DNA of 64,000 nt, from assembly GCA_036269075.1 (NCBI GenBank), contig DATASX010000117.1:62001-126000 (forward strand), in the 5' to 3' direction. Positions 1-8,588 of the stretch are shown here, piece after piece. The notes beneath the pieces were generated by a model that saw nothing but the letters and a program-made list of their open reading frames with translations, searched no databases and was not told the origin of the DNA. The position numbers and the translations under genes are program-made. Origin of the DNA: Sporichthyaceae bacterium (GTDB lineage Bacteria; Actinomycetota; Actinomycetes; Sporichthyales; Sporichthyaceae). The stretch's first letter is position 1, and the number at the start of each line of letters is the position of its first letter.

Positions 1-662
1 TCGGCGAACCCGACGACGGACAGCCCGGCCTCCCCCGCCGCACCGGCCCAACCGTGGTCGGCGACCACCAGGTCCGGCAGGTCCTGCCCGCTCTCGTCGA
101 GCAGTTCGAGGATTCCCTGCATGGGCCGGGCCGAGTGGGTGTGGTTGAGCGCGCCGCGGTCGGAGACCATCGCGACGTCGCCGACGTAGCGGACCTCCCG
201 CTCCTCCGGTTCACCCCTGCGACGCTCGATATGGCGCAGGCCGGAGCCGGGAGTCAGCAATCGGCACCCGGCCCGGCGCAACGCGGTAGCGAGCTCGAGG
301 TGCACCTGGAGCAGCCCCGAGGGGTGCCCTGTCGCCAACAGCACACTGCCTCGTGCCGCGGCGATCTCACCGATGCTGGCACCGGCGGCGTCGAGCTGCG
401 CCAGGGTGAGATCCGGGTCGATCGTGTCGGGCCCGGACAGGTGCCTCGGGTCCGGATCGACGCCGCAGCGCCGGACCATCACGGCCAGCACGTCGTCCGG
501 CGTCCAGTGCCGATCCGAGGTGAGACCGAATTTGGGGTAAACGGCGTCCGAGGCAAAATTCCGGTAACTGCGCAGATTGGCCTCCCGCGGGGTGGCCACG
601 TCGCCCGCGATGGCCGATTTCCGCAGGTGGTCGACCAATCGTCGACGGGATTCGACGGTCAT
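1..662 (-). CDS. Conserved actinobacterial phosphatase-like protein (3' end cut by window)
   Basis: The reading frame begins with ATG at 662 and stays open for 220 codons to the window edge, so the C-terminus is missing. Its start overlaps the acuC stop as ATGA, so the two are translationally coupled. Visible features are an acidic/basic N-terminus (MTVESRRRLVDHLRKS), a central segment ARGSVLLATGHPSGLL and a Gly-rich segment near the edge (VVADHGWAGAAGEAG). I recall proteins of this type being labelled phosphatase next to acuC in Streptomyces. That label comes from memory of annotations, not from a motif I can prove here. The substrate is unknown. It could equally be called a conserved hypothetical protein. 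Confidence 0.55.
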   Translation of the reverse strand, partial: MTVESRRRLVDHLRKSAIAGDVATPREANLRSYRNFASDAVYPKFGLTSDRHWTPDDVLAVMVRRCGVDPDPRHLSGPDTIDPDLTLAQLDAAGASIGEIAAARGSVLLATGHPSGLLQVHLELATALRRAGCRLLTPGSGLRHIERRRGEPEEREVRYVGDVAMVSDRGALNHTHSARPMQGILELLDESGQDLPDLVVADHGWAGAAGEAGLSVVGFA

Positions 663-1843
663 GCCGCCGTCGCAGGATCGAGACCGTGGGCCGCGAACGT
701 GGCCGCCCGGGTGGCACGGATCGCCTCGTCGACGGCGTCCGCGCCGCCGGTACCCCAAGGTTCGAAGGCGGCGTCCGCACCGTCGGTCATCCGCAGCGGT
801 GCGCTGCCGCCCAACGACCCGACGTGGGCCTGCCAGTCGGCGGTGGTGTCCAGGCCCGGGTCGAGCGGTTCCCCGGTGAGCTCGGCCAGCAGGTGGGTCC
901 AGGAGCGCGGCACCACCTCGACCAGGGCGTAGCCGCCGCCCCCGGTGGCCAGCCAACGGCCGCCGGACACCTCGTGGGCGAGCTCGTGCAGCCGGGCGTA
1001 CGAGCGGCGTTGGCCGTCGACGGTCATGGTCAGGTGTGCCAGCGGGTCCTCGGCGTGGGTGTCGCAGCCGTGCTGGGTGACCAGGACCTGCGGGGCGAAG
1101 GCCCGCAGCAGCGGCGGGACGACGGCCTCGAATGCCCGCAACCAGCCCGCGTCGCCAGTGCCGGCCGGCAGGGCGACGTTGACCGAGGAGCCCGGCGCGC
1201 CCGGCCCGCCGGTCTCGTCCGGGAATCCGGTGCCCGGGAACAGGGTCCGGCCGGACTCGTGCAGCGAGATCGTGAGCACCCGCGGGTCGTGGAAGAACAG
1301 TTCCTGCACGCCGTCGCCGTGATGCACGTCGACGTCGACGTAGGCGACCCGCTCGGCCCCGAGCTCGAGCAGCCGGGCAATGCCCAGCGCGACGTCGTTG
1401 AACACGCAGAAGCCGCTGGCCGACCCGGCCAGGGCGTGGTGCAGGCCGCCGGCGATGTTGATCGCGTGCCCGGCCTCGCCGTGCCAGACCGCCTCGGCGG
1501 CGGCCACGCTCTGCCCGGCCACCAGCGCGGAGGCCTCGTACATGCCGTGGAAGGTGGGGTTGTCGCCGGTGCCGAGCCCTCGGTAGAGGTCGGTCTGGAG
1601 CGGATCGACGCCCGCCCGGCGCACCGCGGCCAGGTACGGCGCCTCGTGCAGCAGGCGCAGGGTCTTCTCCTGAGCACCCGGCGCCGCCTGCACGCTGACG
1701 TCGGAACGGTCGAGGATGCCGAACTCGCGGGCCAGCCGCATGGTCAGGTCGACCCGCACCGGGGCCAGCGGGTGACCGCGGCCGAAGTTGTAGCCGATCA
1801 ACGCGGGGTCCCACATGACCCGCGTCGGCACGGAACACCTCAT
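659..1843 (-). CDS. acuC: AcuC-type class I histone deacetylase family protein
   Basis: This 394-residue protein belongs to the arginase/deacetylase fold family. The motifs are in order: GGLHHA near residue 132, VDVDVHHGDGVQ at 169-180 with the Asp/His zinc ligands and catalytic HH pair, and QHGCDTHAED near 257 with the third metal Asp. A C-terminal TGGGGY loop follows. Bacterial AcuC proteins deacetylate acetyl-lysine on metabolic enzymes such as acetyl-CoA synthetase; that substrate is known for the family and inferred here. The start is uncertain. ATG 1843 has TAAATT 7 nt upstream, suiting a leaderless mRNA, while GTG 1831 has GAGGTG before it and ATG 1816 also fits homologues. It is divergent from the DUF445 gene. 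Confidence 0.9.
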   Translation of the reverse strand: MRCSVPTRVMWDPALIGYNFGRGHPLAPVRVDLTMRLAREFGILDRSDVSVQAAPGAQEKTLRLLHEAPYLAAVRRAGVDPLQTDLYRGLGTGDNPTFHGMYEASALVAGQSVAAAEAVWHGEAGHAINIAGGLHHALAGSASGFCVFNDVALGIARLLELGAERVAYVDVDVHHGDGVQELFFHDPRVLTISLHESGRTLFPGTGFPDETGGPGAPGSSVNVALPAGTGDAGWLRAFEAVVPPLLRAFAPQVLVTQHGCDTHAEDPLAHLTMTVDGQRRSYARLHELAHEVSGGRWLATGGGGYALVEVVPRSWTHLLAELTGEPLDPGLDTTADWQAHVGSLGGSAPLRMTDGADAAFEPWGTGGADAVDEAIRATRAATFAAHGLDPATAA

Positions 1844-1850
1844 GGATTCG

Positions 1851-1856
1851 AATTTA
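1851..1856 (-). promoter_or_regulatory. Candidate -10 box for leaderless acuC transcript
   Basis: TAAATT lies 7 nt before the ATG at 1843 on the minus strand. This spacing suits a TANNNT -10 element that starts transcription at or next to the start codon. No -35 box is evident. Confidence 0.4.
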
Positions 1857-1920
1857 GGGCATATCGCCGCCGCGGGTCGGACGGCGGCACGACGTCCCGG
1901 ACGATCACCGCGTCGGCCCC

Positions 1921-1926
1921 TAGGCT
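1921..1926 (+). promoter_or_regulatory. Candidate -10 box for leaderless DUF445 transcript
   Basis: TAGGCT lies 6 nt before ATG 1933 and no Shine-Dalgarno sequence is seen. The same TANNNT plus 6-7 nt arrangement recurs at several genes in this window. Confidence 0.45.
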
Positions 1927-1932
1927 GCCGAC

Positions 1933-3252
1933 ATGACCGCTCCGGGCCCGGCGGCCGGACCGCTGGCGCGCGTCGTCGGCGGGGTGGACGACCCGGTCGG
2001 GCGAGCCGCGCTGCGCCGGATGAAGCTGCGGGCCACCGGACTGCTGGCGGTCGCGGGTGCGGTCTTCCTGGTGACGTTCGCGCTGCCGGACGCCGGCTGG
2101 GTCGGCTTCGTGCAGGCCGCCGCCGAGGCCGGGATGGTCGGCGGCCTGGCGGACTGGTTCGCGGTCACCGCGCTGTTCCGCCACCCGCTCGGCCTACCGA
2201 TCCCGCACACCGCGCTGGTGCCTCGGCAGAAGGACGTGCTGGCGGCCAAGCTCGGGGAGTTCGTCACCGGCAACTTCGTCACGCCCGACGCGGTCGCCGC
2301 GCAGGTGCGCGCGGCGCGGCCGGTCGAGCGGGTGGCGCACTACCTGGCCGATCCGGAGCGGGGGCGCGCGCTGGCCCGCGCCGCGTCGGTCCCGTTGGCG
2401 GCGGCCGTGGACTCGCTGGACCCGCGCGCCCTGGCCGAGGTCCTGTTCGAGGCGCTGCACACGGATCTGAGGCACCGTCAGGCGGACGGGAGGTCCTGGG
2501 CGCCCCGGATCGGGGAGGTGCTGCGCACCGCCGTGGAGGGCCGCGGGCGGCAGCCGCTGGTCGACGTCCTGGTGATCTCGGCCCGCGACCACCTGCGCGA
2601 GCACCGCGCCGACTGGCACGACTTCCTGATGAGCCTCGGCGACTCCATGGGCCCGATCCTGCGGGTCTTGACCACGCGCGGCCGGGTGGACCGAGTCCTC
2701 GACTACCTCCTGCGGACCCTGGACGACATGATCCGGCAGGGCCGCGACCACCGGATGCGGCGCACGCTCGACGACGGGCTGCTGCGCTTCGCCGAGCAAC
2801 TGCGCACCAACCCGGACCACGCCCGCGCGGTCGACGAGCAGCTGCTGGAGTGGGTGCAGGACCCGGGGATCCAGGAACACCTCGCCTCGGTCGTCACCGA
2901 CCTGCTCGGCTCGGTGCGCGGGTCGTTGACGGCACCGGACGGGGCGTTCGAGAGCCAGGTGGCGGCGGTCCTGCGGAAGCTCGGCCAACGATTGCAGACC
3001 GACCCGGAGTTCACCGCCCACGCGAACGACTACCTGGACCGGGCGATCCGCTGGGTCGTCGGGGAGTACGGCGACCAACTGGTGACGCTGATCCACTCCC
3101 AGGTGCAGGCCTGGGACGCCCACGACGCCTCCAGCCGCATCGAGACCGCGGTCGGGAAGGACCTGCAGTTCATCCGGATCAACGGAACCGTGGTCGGCGC
3201 CTTGGCCGGGCTGGCCATCCACTCCGTCGCCGTGGGAATCCAGCACATCTGA
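1933..3252 (+). CDS. DUF445 family membrane-associated protein
   Basis: This 439-residue protein matches the DUF445 (YjiN/YheB-like) family. It opens with a hydrophobic segment at about residues 37-57 (LLAVAGAVFLVTFALPDAG), then the family block GGLADWFAVTALFRHPLG followed by IPHTALVP. A long charged, mostly helical region of repeated amphipathic segments fills the middle. A second hydrophobic stretch close to the C-terminus (VVGALAGLAIHSVAVGI) suggests both ends touch the membrane. Its function is unknown; the family is linked to the inner membrane in other bacteria. It is transcribed alone, divergent from acuC and convergent with proC, with a shared hairpin terminator. Confidence 0.85.
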   Translation: MTAPGPAAGPLARVVGGVDDPVGRAALRRMKLRATGLLAVAGAVFLVTFALPDAGWVGFVQAAAEAGMVGGLADWFAVTALFRHPLGLPIPHTALVPRQKDVLAAKLGEFVTGNFVTPDAVAAQVRAARPVERVAHYLADPERGRALARAASVPLAAAVDSLDPRALAEVLFEALHTDLRHRQADGRSWAPRIGEVLRTAVEGRGRQPLVDVLVISARDHLREHRADWHDFLMSLGDSMGPILRVLTTRGRVDRVLDYLLRTLDDMIRQGRDHRMRRTLDDGLLRFAEQLRTNPDHARAVDEQLLEWVQDPGIQEHLASVVTDLLGSVRGSLTAPDGAFESQVAAVLRKLGQRLQTDPEFTAHANDYLDRAIRWVVGEYGDQLVTLIHSQVQAWDAHDASSRIETAVGKDLQFIRINGTVVGALAGLAIHSVAVGIQHI

Positions 3253-3284
3253 CTACCAGTCAGATCAAACTGACGGGTAGTCAG
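3249..3284. terminator. Bidirectional hairpin between DUF445 gene and proC
   Basis: CTGACTACCAGTCAG and CTGACGGGTAGTCAG form 15-bp arms with one mismatch around the loop ATCAAA. The hairpin contains both convergent stop codons (TGA 3250-3252 on plus, TGA 3283-3281 on minus). No strong T-tract follows, so the terminator role is inferred from position. Confidence 0.7.
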
Positions 3285-4090
3285 CCGATGCCGGAGGCCA
3301 GCTCCCGGGACCGGTCGCGGGCGGCCTCCAACGCGGCCAGCAGTGCGGCGCGCACGCCGTGGTTCTCCATCTCCCGGATCGCCGCGATCGTGGTTCCGGC
3401 CGGCGACATGACCGCCTCGCGCAGCTTGACCGGGTGCTCACCGGTCTCCTTCAGCATCCGCGCCGAGCCGATCGCGGTCTGCACGATCAGTTGGTACGCC
3501 ACCTCGCGGGGCAGCCCGAGCAGGATCCCGGCGTCGGTCATCGCCTCGACCAGGTAGAAGAAGTACGCCGGGCCGGACCCGGACAGCGCGGTGACCGCAT
3601 CCTGCTGGGCCTCGGGCACCCGGATGACCTCACCGACCGGGGTCAGCAGGCTCTCCGCGGTGCGCAGGTGCTCCGGGCCGGCGTGCGATCCGGGCGAGAT
3701 CGCGCTCATCGCCGCGTCGACGAAGACCGCGGTGTTCGACATGACCCGGACCACCGGGACCTCCGCGCCGACGTGGCGCTCGATGAACGCCGTCGGGATG
3801 CCTGCCGCGACCGAGACGACCAACTGGTCCGGTCGCACGTCGCCGCCGATCTCGGTCAGCAGCCCGGCCATGTCCTGCGGCTTCACGGCCAGCAGGATGA
3901 TGTCGGCGGACTTGACGGCCTCGGCGTTGCCCGGCGTCGCGACCCCGTAGGTCTCGCGCAGGAACTTGGCCCGCTCCGGGTGCCGTTCGGCCACCACCAC
4001 CGCGTCGGCGCTGCGACCGGCCCGGAGCATGCCGGAAAGCAGTGCCTCTCCCATCTTGCCGCCGCCCAGCACGGCCACCCGCTGCGTCAT
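3281..4090 (-). CDS. proC: Pyrroline-5-carboxylate reductase
   Basis: This 269-residue enzyme of proline synthesis reduces 1-pyrroline-5-carboxylate to proline with NAD(P)H in the cytoplasm. The N-terminal Rossmann motif is VLGGGKMGEALLSGM. A VKPQDM segment typical of the family follows in the middle. The C-terminal half carries LSGSGPAYFFYLVEAM and the signature EAVMSPAGTTIAAI that lines the active site and dimer interface. Length is normal for ProC. It lies 34 nt downstream of the proline dehydrogenase gene on the same strand, so a synthetic and a degradative proline gene are probably co-transcribed, as in Streptomyces. Confidence 0.96.
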   Translation of the reverse strand: MTQRVAVLGGGKMGEALLSGMLRAGRSADAVVVAERHPERAKFLRETYGVATPGNAEAVKSADIILLAVKPQDMAGLLTEIGGDVRPDQLVVSVAAGIPTAFIERHVGAEVPVVRVMSNTAVFVDAAMSAISPGSHAGPEHLRTAESLLTPVGEVIRVPEAQQDAVTALSGSGPAYFFYLVEAMTDAGILLGLPREVAYQLIVQTAIGSARMLKETGEHPVKLREAVMSPAGTTIAAIREMENHGVRAALLAALEAARDRSRELASGIG

Positions 4091-4124
4091 GCCGCCACTC
4101 TGCCACGTCGTGGCCGGGGCGGAC

Positions 4125-5078
4125 TCAGCCCTTGGTGAGCACGGCGCGGGCGAAGAACGCCACGTTGGCGGGGCGCTCGGCCAGCCTACGCATCAGGTAC
4201 GGGTACCACTGCTCCCCGAACGGGACGTAGACCCGCACGGTGGCGCCGGTGTCGGCCAACCGGCGTTGCTCGTCGGGCCGGACGCCGTGCAGCATCTGGT
4301 ACTCGAACTCGCCCGCCGCGCGGTGCGCCCCGGAAGCCAGGTGGCCGGCGATCGTGATCAACCGGGGGTCGTGGGTGGCGACCATCGGTCGGCCCTGACC
4401 CTCCATCAGAACTCGCAGGCACCGGACGTAGTTGCGGTCGACCTCGGCGGGGTCCTGGTACGCGACCGACGGCGGCTCGCGGTAGGCGCCCTTGCACAGC
4501 CGGACCCGGGAGCCCGGCCCGGACAGCTCCCGGGCGTCGGTCAGCGTGCGGTGCAGGTAGGCCTGCAGGACCGCGCCGACCCACGGGTGGTCCGCGCGCA
4601 GCTCGCGCAGCGTCTCCAGGGTCGCGTCGGTGGTGGTGTGGTCCTCCATGTCCAGCGTCACCGTGGTGCCGTGCCGGGCGGCGGCCGCGCAGATCTGCCG
4701 GGCATGGTCCAGCGCCAGCTTCGCGCCGTCCGGGCCGAGGAACTGGCCCAGCGAGGACAGCTTCACCGAGATCTCGGCCTTGCCGGTCAGCCCAGCCGCG
4801 CCGAGGGCGTCCAGTGCGGCGATGCACGAGTCGCGCATCGCGGCCGCGTCGGCGCGGTCGGAGGTGTCCTCACCGAGGTGGTCCAGCGAGACGTGCATGC
4901 CGCGCTCGACGAGCTCGCCGGCGACCCGGACCGCCTCGGGCAGCTCCTGCCCGGCGACGAACCGACGGACGATCCCCCGCGTCCCCGGGGCGGCGACCAC
5001 CGCCGACCGGATCGAGCCGGAGCGGGCGGCCGCCAGGATCGCGCGTCGCATCAGCAGCGAAGGGTTCACAACGATCAT
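4125..5078 (-). CDS. Monofunctional proline dehydrogenase
   Basis: This 317-residue flavoenzyme oxidises proline to 1-pyrroline-5-carboxylate. The TIM-barrel proline dehydrogenase domain spans most of the chain. Recognisable parts are the early VSLDHLGEDTSDRADA, the central EISVKLSSLGQ and MEDHTTTDATL, then RVRLCKGAYREP and the late substrate-binding region GEFEYQMLHGVR. The length is that of the stand-alone enzyme, not the bifunctional PutA, so P5C dehydrogenase must lie elsewhere. It precedes proC in the same orientation, which could let P5C cycle between the two enzymes. Upstream is the isomerase gene, separated by 61 nt. Confidence 0.93.
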   Translation of the reverse strand: MIVVNPSLLMRRAILAAARSGSIRSAVVAAPGTRGIVRRFVAGQELPEAVRVAGELVERGMHVSLDHLGEDTSDRADAAAMRDSCIAALDALGAAGLTGKAEISVKLSSLGQFLGPDGAKLALDHARQICAAAARHGTTVTLDMEDHTTTDATLETLRELRADHPWVGAVLQAYLHRTLTDARELSGPGSRVRLCKGAYREPPSVAYQDPAEVDRNYVRCLRVLMEGQGRPMVATHDPRLITIAGHLASGAHRAAGEFEYQMLHGVRPDEQRRLADTGATVRVYVPFGEQWYPYLMRRLAERPANVAFFARAVLTKG

Positions 5079-5139
5079 GGTGCCGCGACAGCTCCCGCCG
5101 TGCGCCCAATTCCTGCGACTTCGATGCGGGGCGCGGGGG

Positions 5140-5979
5140 TCAGGCGTGCTGGGGCGGGTCGACCGGGGCGGCCAGGTGCAACCGGGTGAACGCCAGGGCC
5201 TCGATCAGCTCGGACTCGCGCTGCTGTCGGTTCGAGCAGCGGCGGGTGTTCACCTCCAGCACGACGTTGCCGCTGAAGCCGCGGGCCGTCAGCGTCTCGA
5301 GCACCGCGGCGCAGGGCTGGTTGCCCCGGCCGGGGATCAGGTGCTCGTCCTTGTTCGTGCCGGAGCCGTCGGCCAGGTGCAGGTGGCGCAGCCGGTGGCC
5401 GAGCGTCTCGATCATCGCCAGCGGGTCGGAGTGCGAGGTCGAGGTGTGCGAAAGGTCCAGGGTCACCGACGGGTAGTCGTGCTCGAGGATGTCCCAGTCC
5501 GGCGCGTAGGCCTGCATGGCCCGGTTGCCGGCCCGCCACGGGTACATGTTCTCCACCGCGAACGCGATCGGCGTCTCCTGCGTCATGCGGTTGAGGCCCT
5601 CGACGAACGTCCGCGCGTACTCCCGCTGCCACCGGAACGGCGGATGCACCACGACGGTGGTGGCCCCGAGCTCGGTGGCGACCTCCCGGGCGCGTTCCAG
5701 CTTCGTCCACGGGTCGGTGCTCCACACCCGCTGGGTGATCAGCAGGCAGGGCGCGTGGATCGCGGTGATCGGCAGCCCGTGATAATCCGAGAGGTGCCGC
5801 AGCGCGGCCGCGTCCTGGCTGACCGGGTCGACGCCGACCATGACCTCGACACCGTCGAATCCCAACGACGCCGCGATGTCGAATGCCGCGCCGGTCGACT
5901 CCGGGTAGACCGACGAGGTCGACAGACACACCTTCGCCTCGGACAGGCGAAGAAACCCGTCCTCAGATCTGGCTGTCAA
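5140..5979 (-). CDS. Sugar phosphate isomerase/epimerase (AP endonuclease 2 TIM barrel)
   Basis: This 279-residue protein belongs to the xylose-isomerase-like TIM-barrel family. Supporting segments are [13 protein letters not shown] at the start, [59 protein letters not shown] and VVLEVNTRR. The His, Glu and Asp residues in these strands are the expected metal and substrate ligands. The true substrate cannot be read from sequence. The ORF start at 5979 overlaps the ppx gene by 17 nt; a later start just before the first strand (around residue 10) is possible. The overlap suggests co-transcription with ppx, with proline genes downstream. Confidence 0.82.
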   Translation of the reverse strand: MTARSEDGFLRLSEAKVCLSTSSVYPESTGAAFDIAASLGFDGVEVMVGVDPVSQDAAALRHLSDYHGLPITAIHAPCLLITQRVWSTDPWTKLERAREVATELGATTVVVHPPFRWQREYARTFVEGLNRMTQETPIAFAVENMYPWRAGNRAMQAYAPDWDILEHDYPSVTLDLSHTSTSHSDPLAMIETLGHRLRHLHLADGSGTNKDEHLIPGRGNQPCAAVLETLTARGFSGNVVLEVNTRRCSNRQQRESELIEALAFTRLHLAAPVDPPQHA

Positions 5980-6901
5980 AGATCCAGTCCAGTCTGCGCA
6001 GGATGACGCCTTCGCGGAGCGCCCAGGGGCAGATCTCCACCTCGTCCAGTCCGCACTCCTCCAATGCCGCCTCGGCCACGATCGCGCCCGCGAGCAACTG
6101 CTGGGCTCGACCCGGGGACACCCCGGGCAGCTCGGCGCGCTCGGCCGCGGTCATCCGGCTGAGCTTGCCCGTCCAATAGCCCAGGTCGACGCGGGAGAGC
6201 ACCCGCCGCACGTAGCGGCCGTCCGAACTCGGTGCGGCGCCGGCCAGCCGGGCCAACTGCTTGAACGTCTTCGACGTCGCGACGGCGCGGTCGACCGGGC
6301 CGGTGCCGAGCAGCTTGGGCACGGTGGTGGCGAGTTCGCCCTGGGCGCGACGCCGGACCGCCTCGACGGTCTCCAGGTCGGGCGGGTCGCCGGGCATCGC
6401 CGAGCGGGTCAGCCGGGCGGCGCCCAACGGCAGCGAGACCGCCGTCTCCGGTTCCTCGTCGACGCCGACCGCCATCTCCAACGAGCCGCCGCCGATGTCC
6501 AGCACCAGCAGCCGACCGGCCGACCAGCCGAACCACCGGCGCGCGGCGAGAAAGGTGAGCCGGGCCTCGTCGTCGCCGGCCAGCACGGCCAGCTCGACCC
6601 CGGTCTTGCTGCGGATCTCGCCGAGCACCTCGTCGGCGTTCTTCGCGTCGCGGATCGCCGAGGTGGCGAAGGCCAACAGTTCCTCGGCGTTGGTCTGCTC
6701 GGCGATCTTCTGCGCCCGCGCGACGATCGAGACCAGTTCGGTCACGCCGCGGCGCCCGAGATAACCGTCGCGCCGGAGGTGATCGACCAGTCGCAACTCG
6801 GTCTTGTGCGAGTACGCGGCCCACGGCCGAGCACCGTGGTGCGCGTCCATGACCAACAGGTGGACCGTGTTGGAACCGATGTCCAGCACGCCGAGCCGCA
6901 T
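5963..6901 (-). CDS. Ppx/GppA family exopolyphosphatase
   Basis: This 312-residue protein has the actin-like ATPase fold of Ppx/GppA phosphatases. Phosphate-binding motif 1 is [14 protein letters not shown] at the N-terminus and motif 2 is [15 protein letters not shown] in the middle, followed by [11 protein letters not shown]. It has the short length of actinobacterial Ppx1-type proteins, which lack the C-terminal HD domain of E. coli Ppx. It is expected to hydrolyse polyphosphate, or possibly pppGpp, to phosphate. I choose ATG 6901 over the extended frame from 6916 because the conserved motif begins three residues later and TACGGT sits 6 nt upstream. It is divergent from the Cys-rich gene at 6940. 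Confidence 0.92.
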   Translation of the reverse strand: MRLGVLDIGSNTVHLLVMDAHHGARPWAAYSHKTELRLVDHLRRDGYLGRRGVTELVSIVARAQKIAEQTNAEELLAFATSAIRDAKNADEVLGEIRSKTGVELAVLAGDDEARLTFLAARRWFGWSAGRLLVLDIGGGSLEMAVGVDEEPETAVSLPLGAARLTRSAMPGDPPDLETVEAVRRRAQGELATTVPKLLGTGPVDRAVATSKTFKQLARLAGAAPSSDGRYVRRVLSRVDLGYWTGKLSRMTAAERAELPGVSPGRAQQLLAGAIVAEAALEECGLDEVEICPWALREGVILRRLDWIFDSQI

Positions 6902-6907
6902 TGCCCG

Positions 6908-6913
6908 ACCGTA
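6908..6913 (-). promoter_or_regulatory. Candidate -10 box for leaderless ppx transcript
   Basis: TACGGT lies 6 nt before ATG 6901 on the minus strand. It shares a 38-bp divergent promoter region with TAAGCT of the gene starting at 6940. Confidence 0.45.
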
Positions 6914-6926
6914 CATCCCGGCCGTC

Positions 6927-6932
6927 TAAGCT
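6927..6932 (+). promoter_or_regulatory. Candidate -10 box for leaderless Cys-rich protein transcript
   Basis: TAAGCT lies 7 nt before ATG 6940 with no ribosome-binding sequence between. This supports ATG 6940 rather than the TTG at 6901. Confidence 0.45.
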
Positions 6933-6939
6933 GACCCGC

Positions 6940-7680
6940 ATGCCCGAGGTCATGTTGGACTTCCCCCGCAGTTGGGTGGAGTTCGGAGACCCGGACGATC
7001 CCGATCAGGTGTTCCGGGCCGACCTGACCTGGCTCACCTCCCGCTGGACCTGCGTCTACGGCAGCGGTTGCCAGGGGATCGTGCCGGGACGCGCCGCCGA
7101 CGGTTGCTGCACGCTCGGCGCGCACTTCGCCGACGCGGGGGACGAGAAACGGGTGCGCAAGGCGGCCAAGGAGCTGTCCGCTAACGAGTGGCAGTACCGC
7201 GAGGCCGGGCGCAAGAGCGTCGTGCAGAAGGACTCGGAGGGCTCGAAGCAGACCCGGGTCGTCGACGGCGCCTGCATCTTCCTGAACCGCGAAGGCTTCC
7301 CGGGCGGTGCCGGCTGCGCGCTGCACAGCCACGCGCTGAGCACCGGGCGCCACCCGTTGGAGATCAAGCCCGACGTGTGCTGGCAGCTTCCGGTCCGCCG
7401 GTCCTACCGCCAGGTGCAACGCCCGGACGAGACCAGCTACCTGGAGGTCACCATCGGCGAGTACGACCGCCGCGGCTGGGGCCCGGGCGGGCACGACCTG
7501 AACTGGTGGTGCACCGGGGCGACCGAGGCCCACGTCGGCAGCGAACCGGTCTGGATCAGCTACGGCCCGGAACTGCGCGAGCTGATGGGCCACGCGGCCT
7601 ACGCCGTGCTCGCCGGGATGTGTGCCGAACGCGACGCTGGCAACGCCGTCGCCCCGCACCCGGCCGACCTCCCCGCCTGA
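6940..7680 (+). CDS. Conserved Cys-rich protein, DUF3109/YkgJ-like
   Basis: This protein of about 246 residues is conserved in actinobacteria as far as I recall, with no proven function. It has many cysteines in small groups: [48 protein letters not shown] and WWCTG. That pattern resembles the metal or Fe-S binding YkgJ/DUF3109 families, so a metal-binding role is an inference. The start at 6940 agrees with the -10 box upstream; the extended frame from TTG 6901 would overlap the ppx promoter. The stop TGA overlaps the purC ATG (sequence TGATG), pointing to translational coupling with purC. Confidence 0.7.
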   Translation: MPEVMLDFPRSWVEFGDPDDPDQVFRADLTWLTSRWTCVYGSGCQGIVPGRAADGCCTLGAHFADAGDEKRVRKAAKELSANEWQYREAGRKSVVQKDSEGSKQTRVVDGACIFLNREGFPGGAGCALHSHALSTGRHPLEIKPDVCWQLPVRRSYRQVQRPDETSYLEVTIGEYDRRGWGPGGHDLNWWCTGATEAHVGSEPVWISYGPELRELMGHAAYAVLAGMCAERDAGNAVAPHPADLPA

Positions 7681-8588
7681 TGGCCGAGCCGAGCCGGTCG
7701 AGCGGCGTCGGTCCGGACGAGGTCCGCTCCGCCGAGGATCGCGGCCAGTTGACGCTGTTGCACTCCGGCAAGGTCCGTGACGTCTATCGCGACGGCGCCG
7801 ACCTGATCCTGGTCGCCTCGGACCGGGTCTCGGTCTTCGACGTCATCCTGCCGACGCCGATCCCGGAGAAGGGCGCGATCCTGACCGCCCTGTCGCTGTG
7901 GTGGTTCGAACAACTGGCCGGGGTGGTGCCGGACCACATCGTCTCCGCGACTGACGTACCGTCAGAATTTGCCGGGCGCGCGATCCGCTGCCGGCCGTTG
8001 CGGATGGTGCCGGTCGAGTGCGTCGCCCGCGGCTATCTGTCCGGGTCCGGGACCACGCAGTACCAGGCGACCGGCAGGGTCAGCGGGGTCGCGCTGCCGC
8101 CGGGGTTGGCGGAGGCCTCGCGCTTGCCCGAGGCGATCTTCACCCCGACCACGAAGGCGCCGGTCGGCTCGCACGACGAGCCGATGACCGCGGCCGAGGT
8201 CGCCGAGGCGGTGGGCCCGGCACTGGGCGAGCGCCTGCGCGAGGTGACCCTCGAGCTCTACCGGCGCGGGGCGCAGATCGCCGCGGAGCGCGGGATCATC
8301 GTCGCCGACACGAAAATCGAGCTGGGGCTGGATTCCGACGACGTGCTGACCCTGGGCGACGAGTTGCTCACCCCGGACTCCTCGCGGTTCTGGCCGGCCG
8401 AGGATTGGGTGCCGGGTCGGGCGCAGCACGGCTTGGACAAGCAATTCGTCCGCGACTGGGCGGCCGGCACCGGCTGGGACCGTAAGCCCCCGGCGCCCGA
8501 GGTGCCCGCCGAGGTCGTCGCTGCCACTCGGGAGCGCTACCGCGAGATCTACCGACGGCTGACCGGACGGACCTGGCAGGCGGGATGA
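7680..8588 (+). CDS. purC: SAICAR synthetase (phosphoribosylaminoimidazole-succinocarboxamide synthase)
   Basis: This 302-residue purine biosynthesis enzyme joins CAIR and aspartate, using ATP, to give SAICAR. Motifs are LLHSGKVRDVY near the start, SDRVSVFD, PVECVARGYLSGSG, TKAPVGSHDE, DTKIELGLD and WVPGRAQHGLDKQFVRDW. Length fits the long PurC class of actinobacteria. ATG 7680 overlaps the preceding stop, and the TGA at 8586-8588 overlaps the ATG of the next methyltransferase (ATGA). The three genes therefore form a tight operon. The much longer upstream-open frame in this reading frame is an artefact of GC-rich sequence. Confidence 0.96.
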   Translation: MAEPSRSSGVGPDEVRSAEDRGQLTLLHSGKVRDVYRDGADLILVASDRVSVFDVILPTPIPEKGAILTALSLWWFEQLAGVVPDHIVSATDVPSEFAGRAIRCRPLRMVPVECVARGYLSGSGTTQYQATGRVSGVALPPGLAEASRLPEAIFTPTTKAPVGSHDEPMTAAEVAEAVGPALGERLREVTLELYRRGAQIAAERGIIVADTKIELGLDSDDVLTLGDELLTPDSSRFWPAEDWVPGRAQHGLDKQFVRDWAAGTGWDRKPPAPEVPAEVVAATRERYREIYRRLTGRTWQAG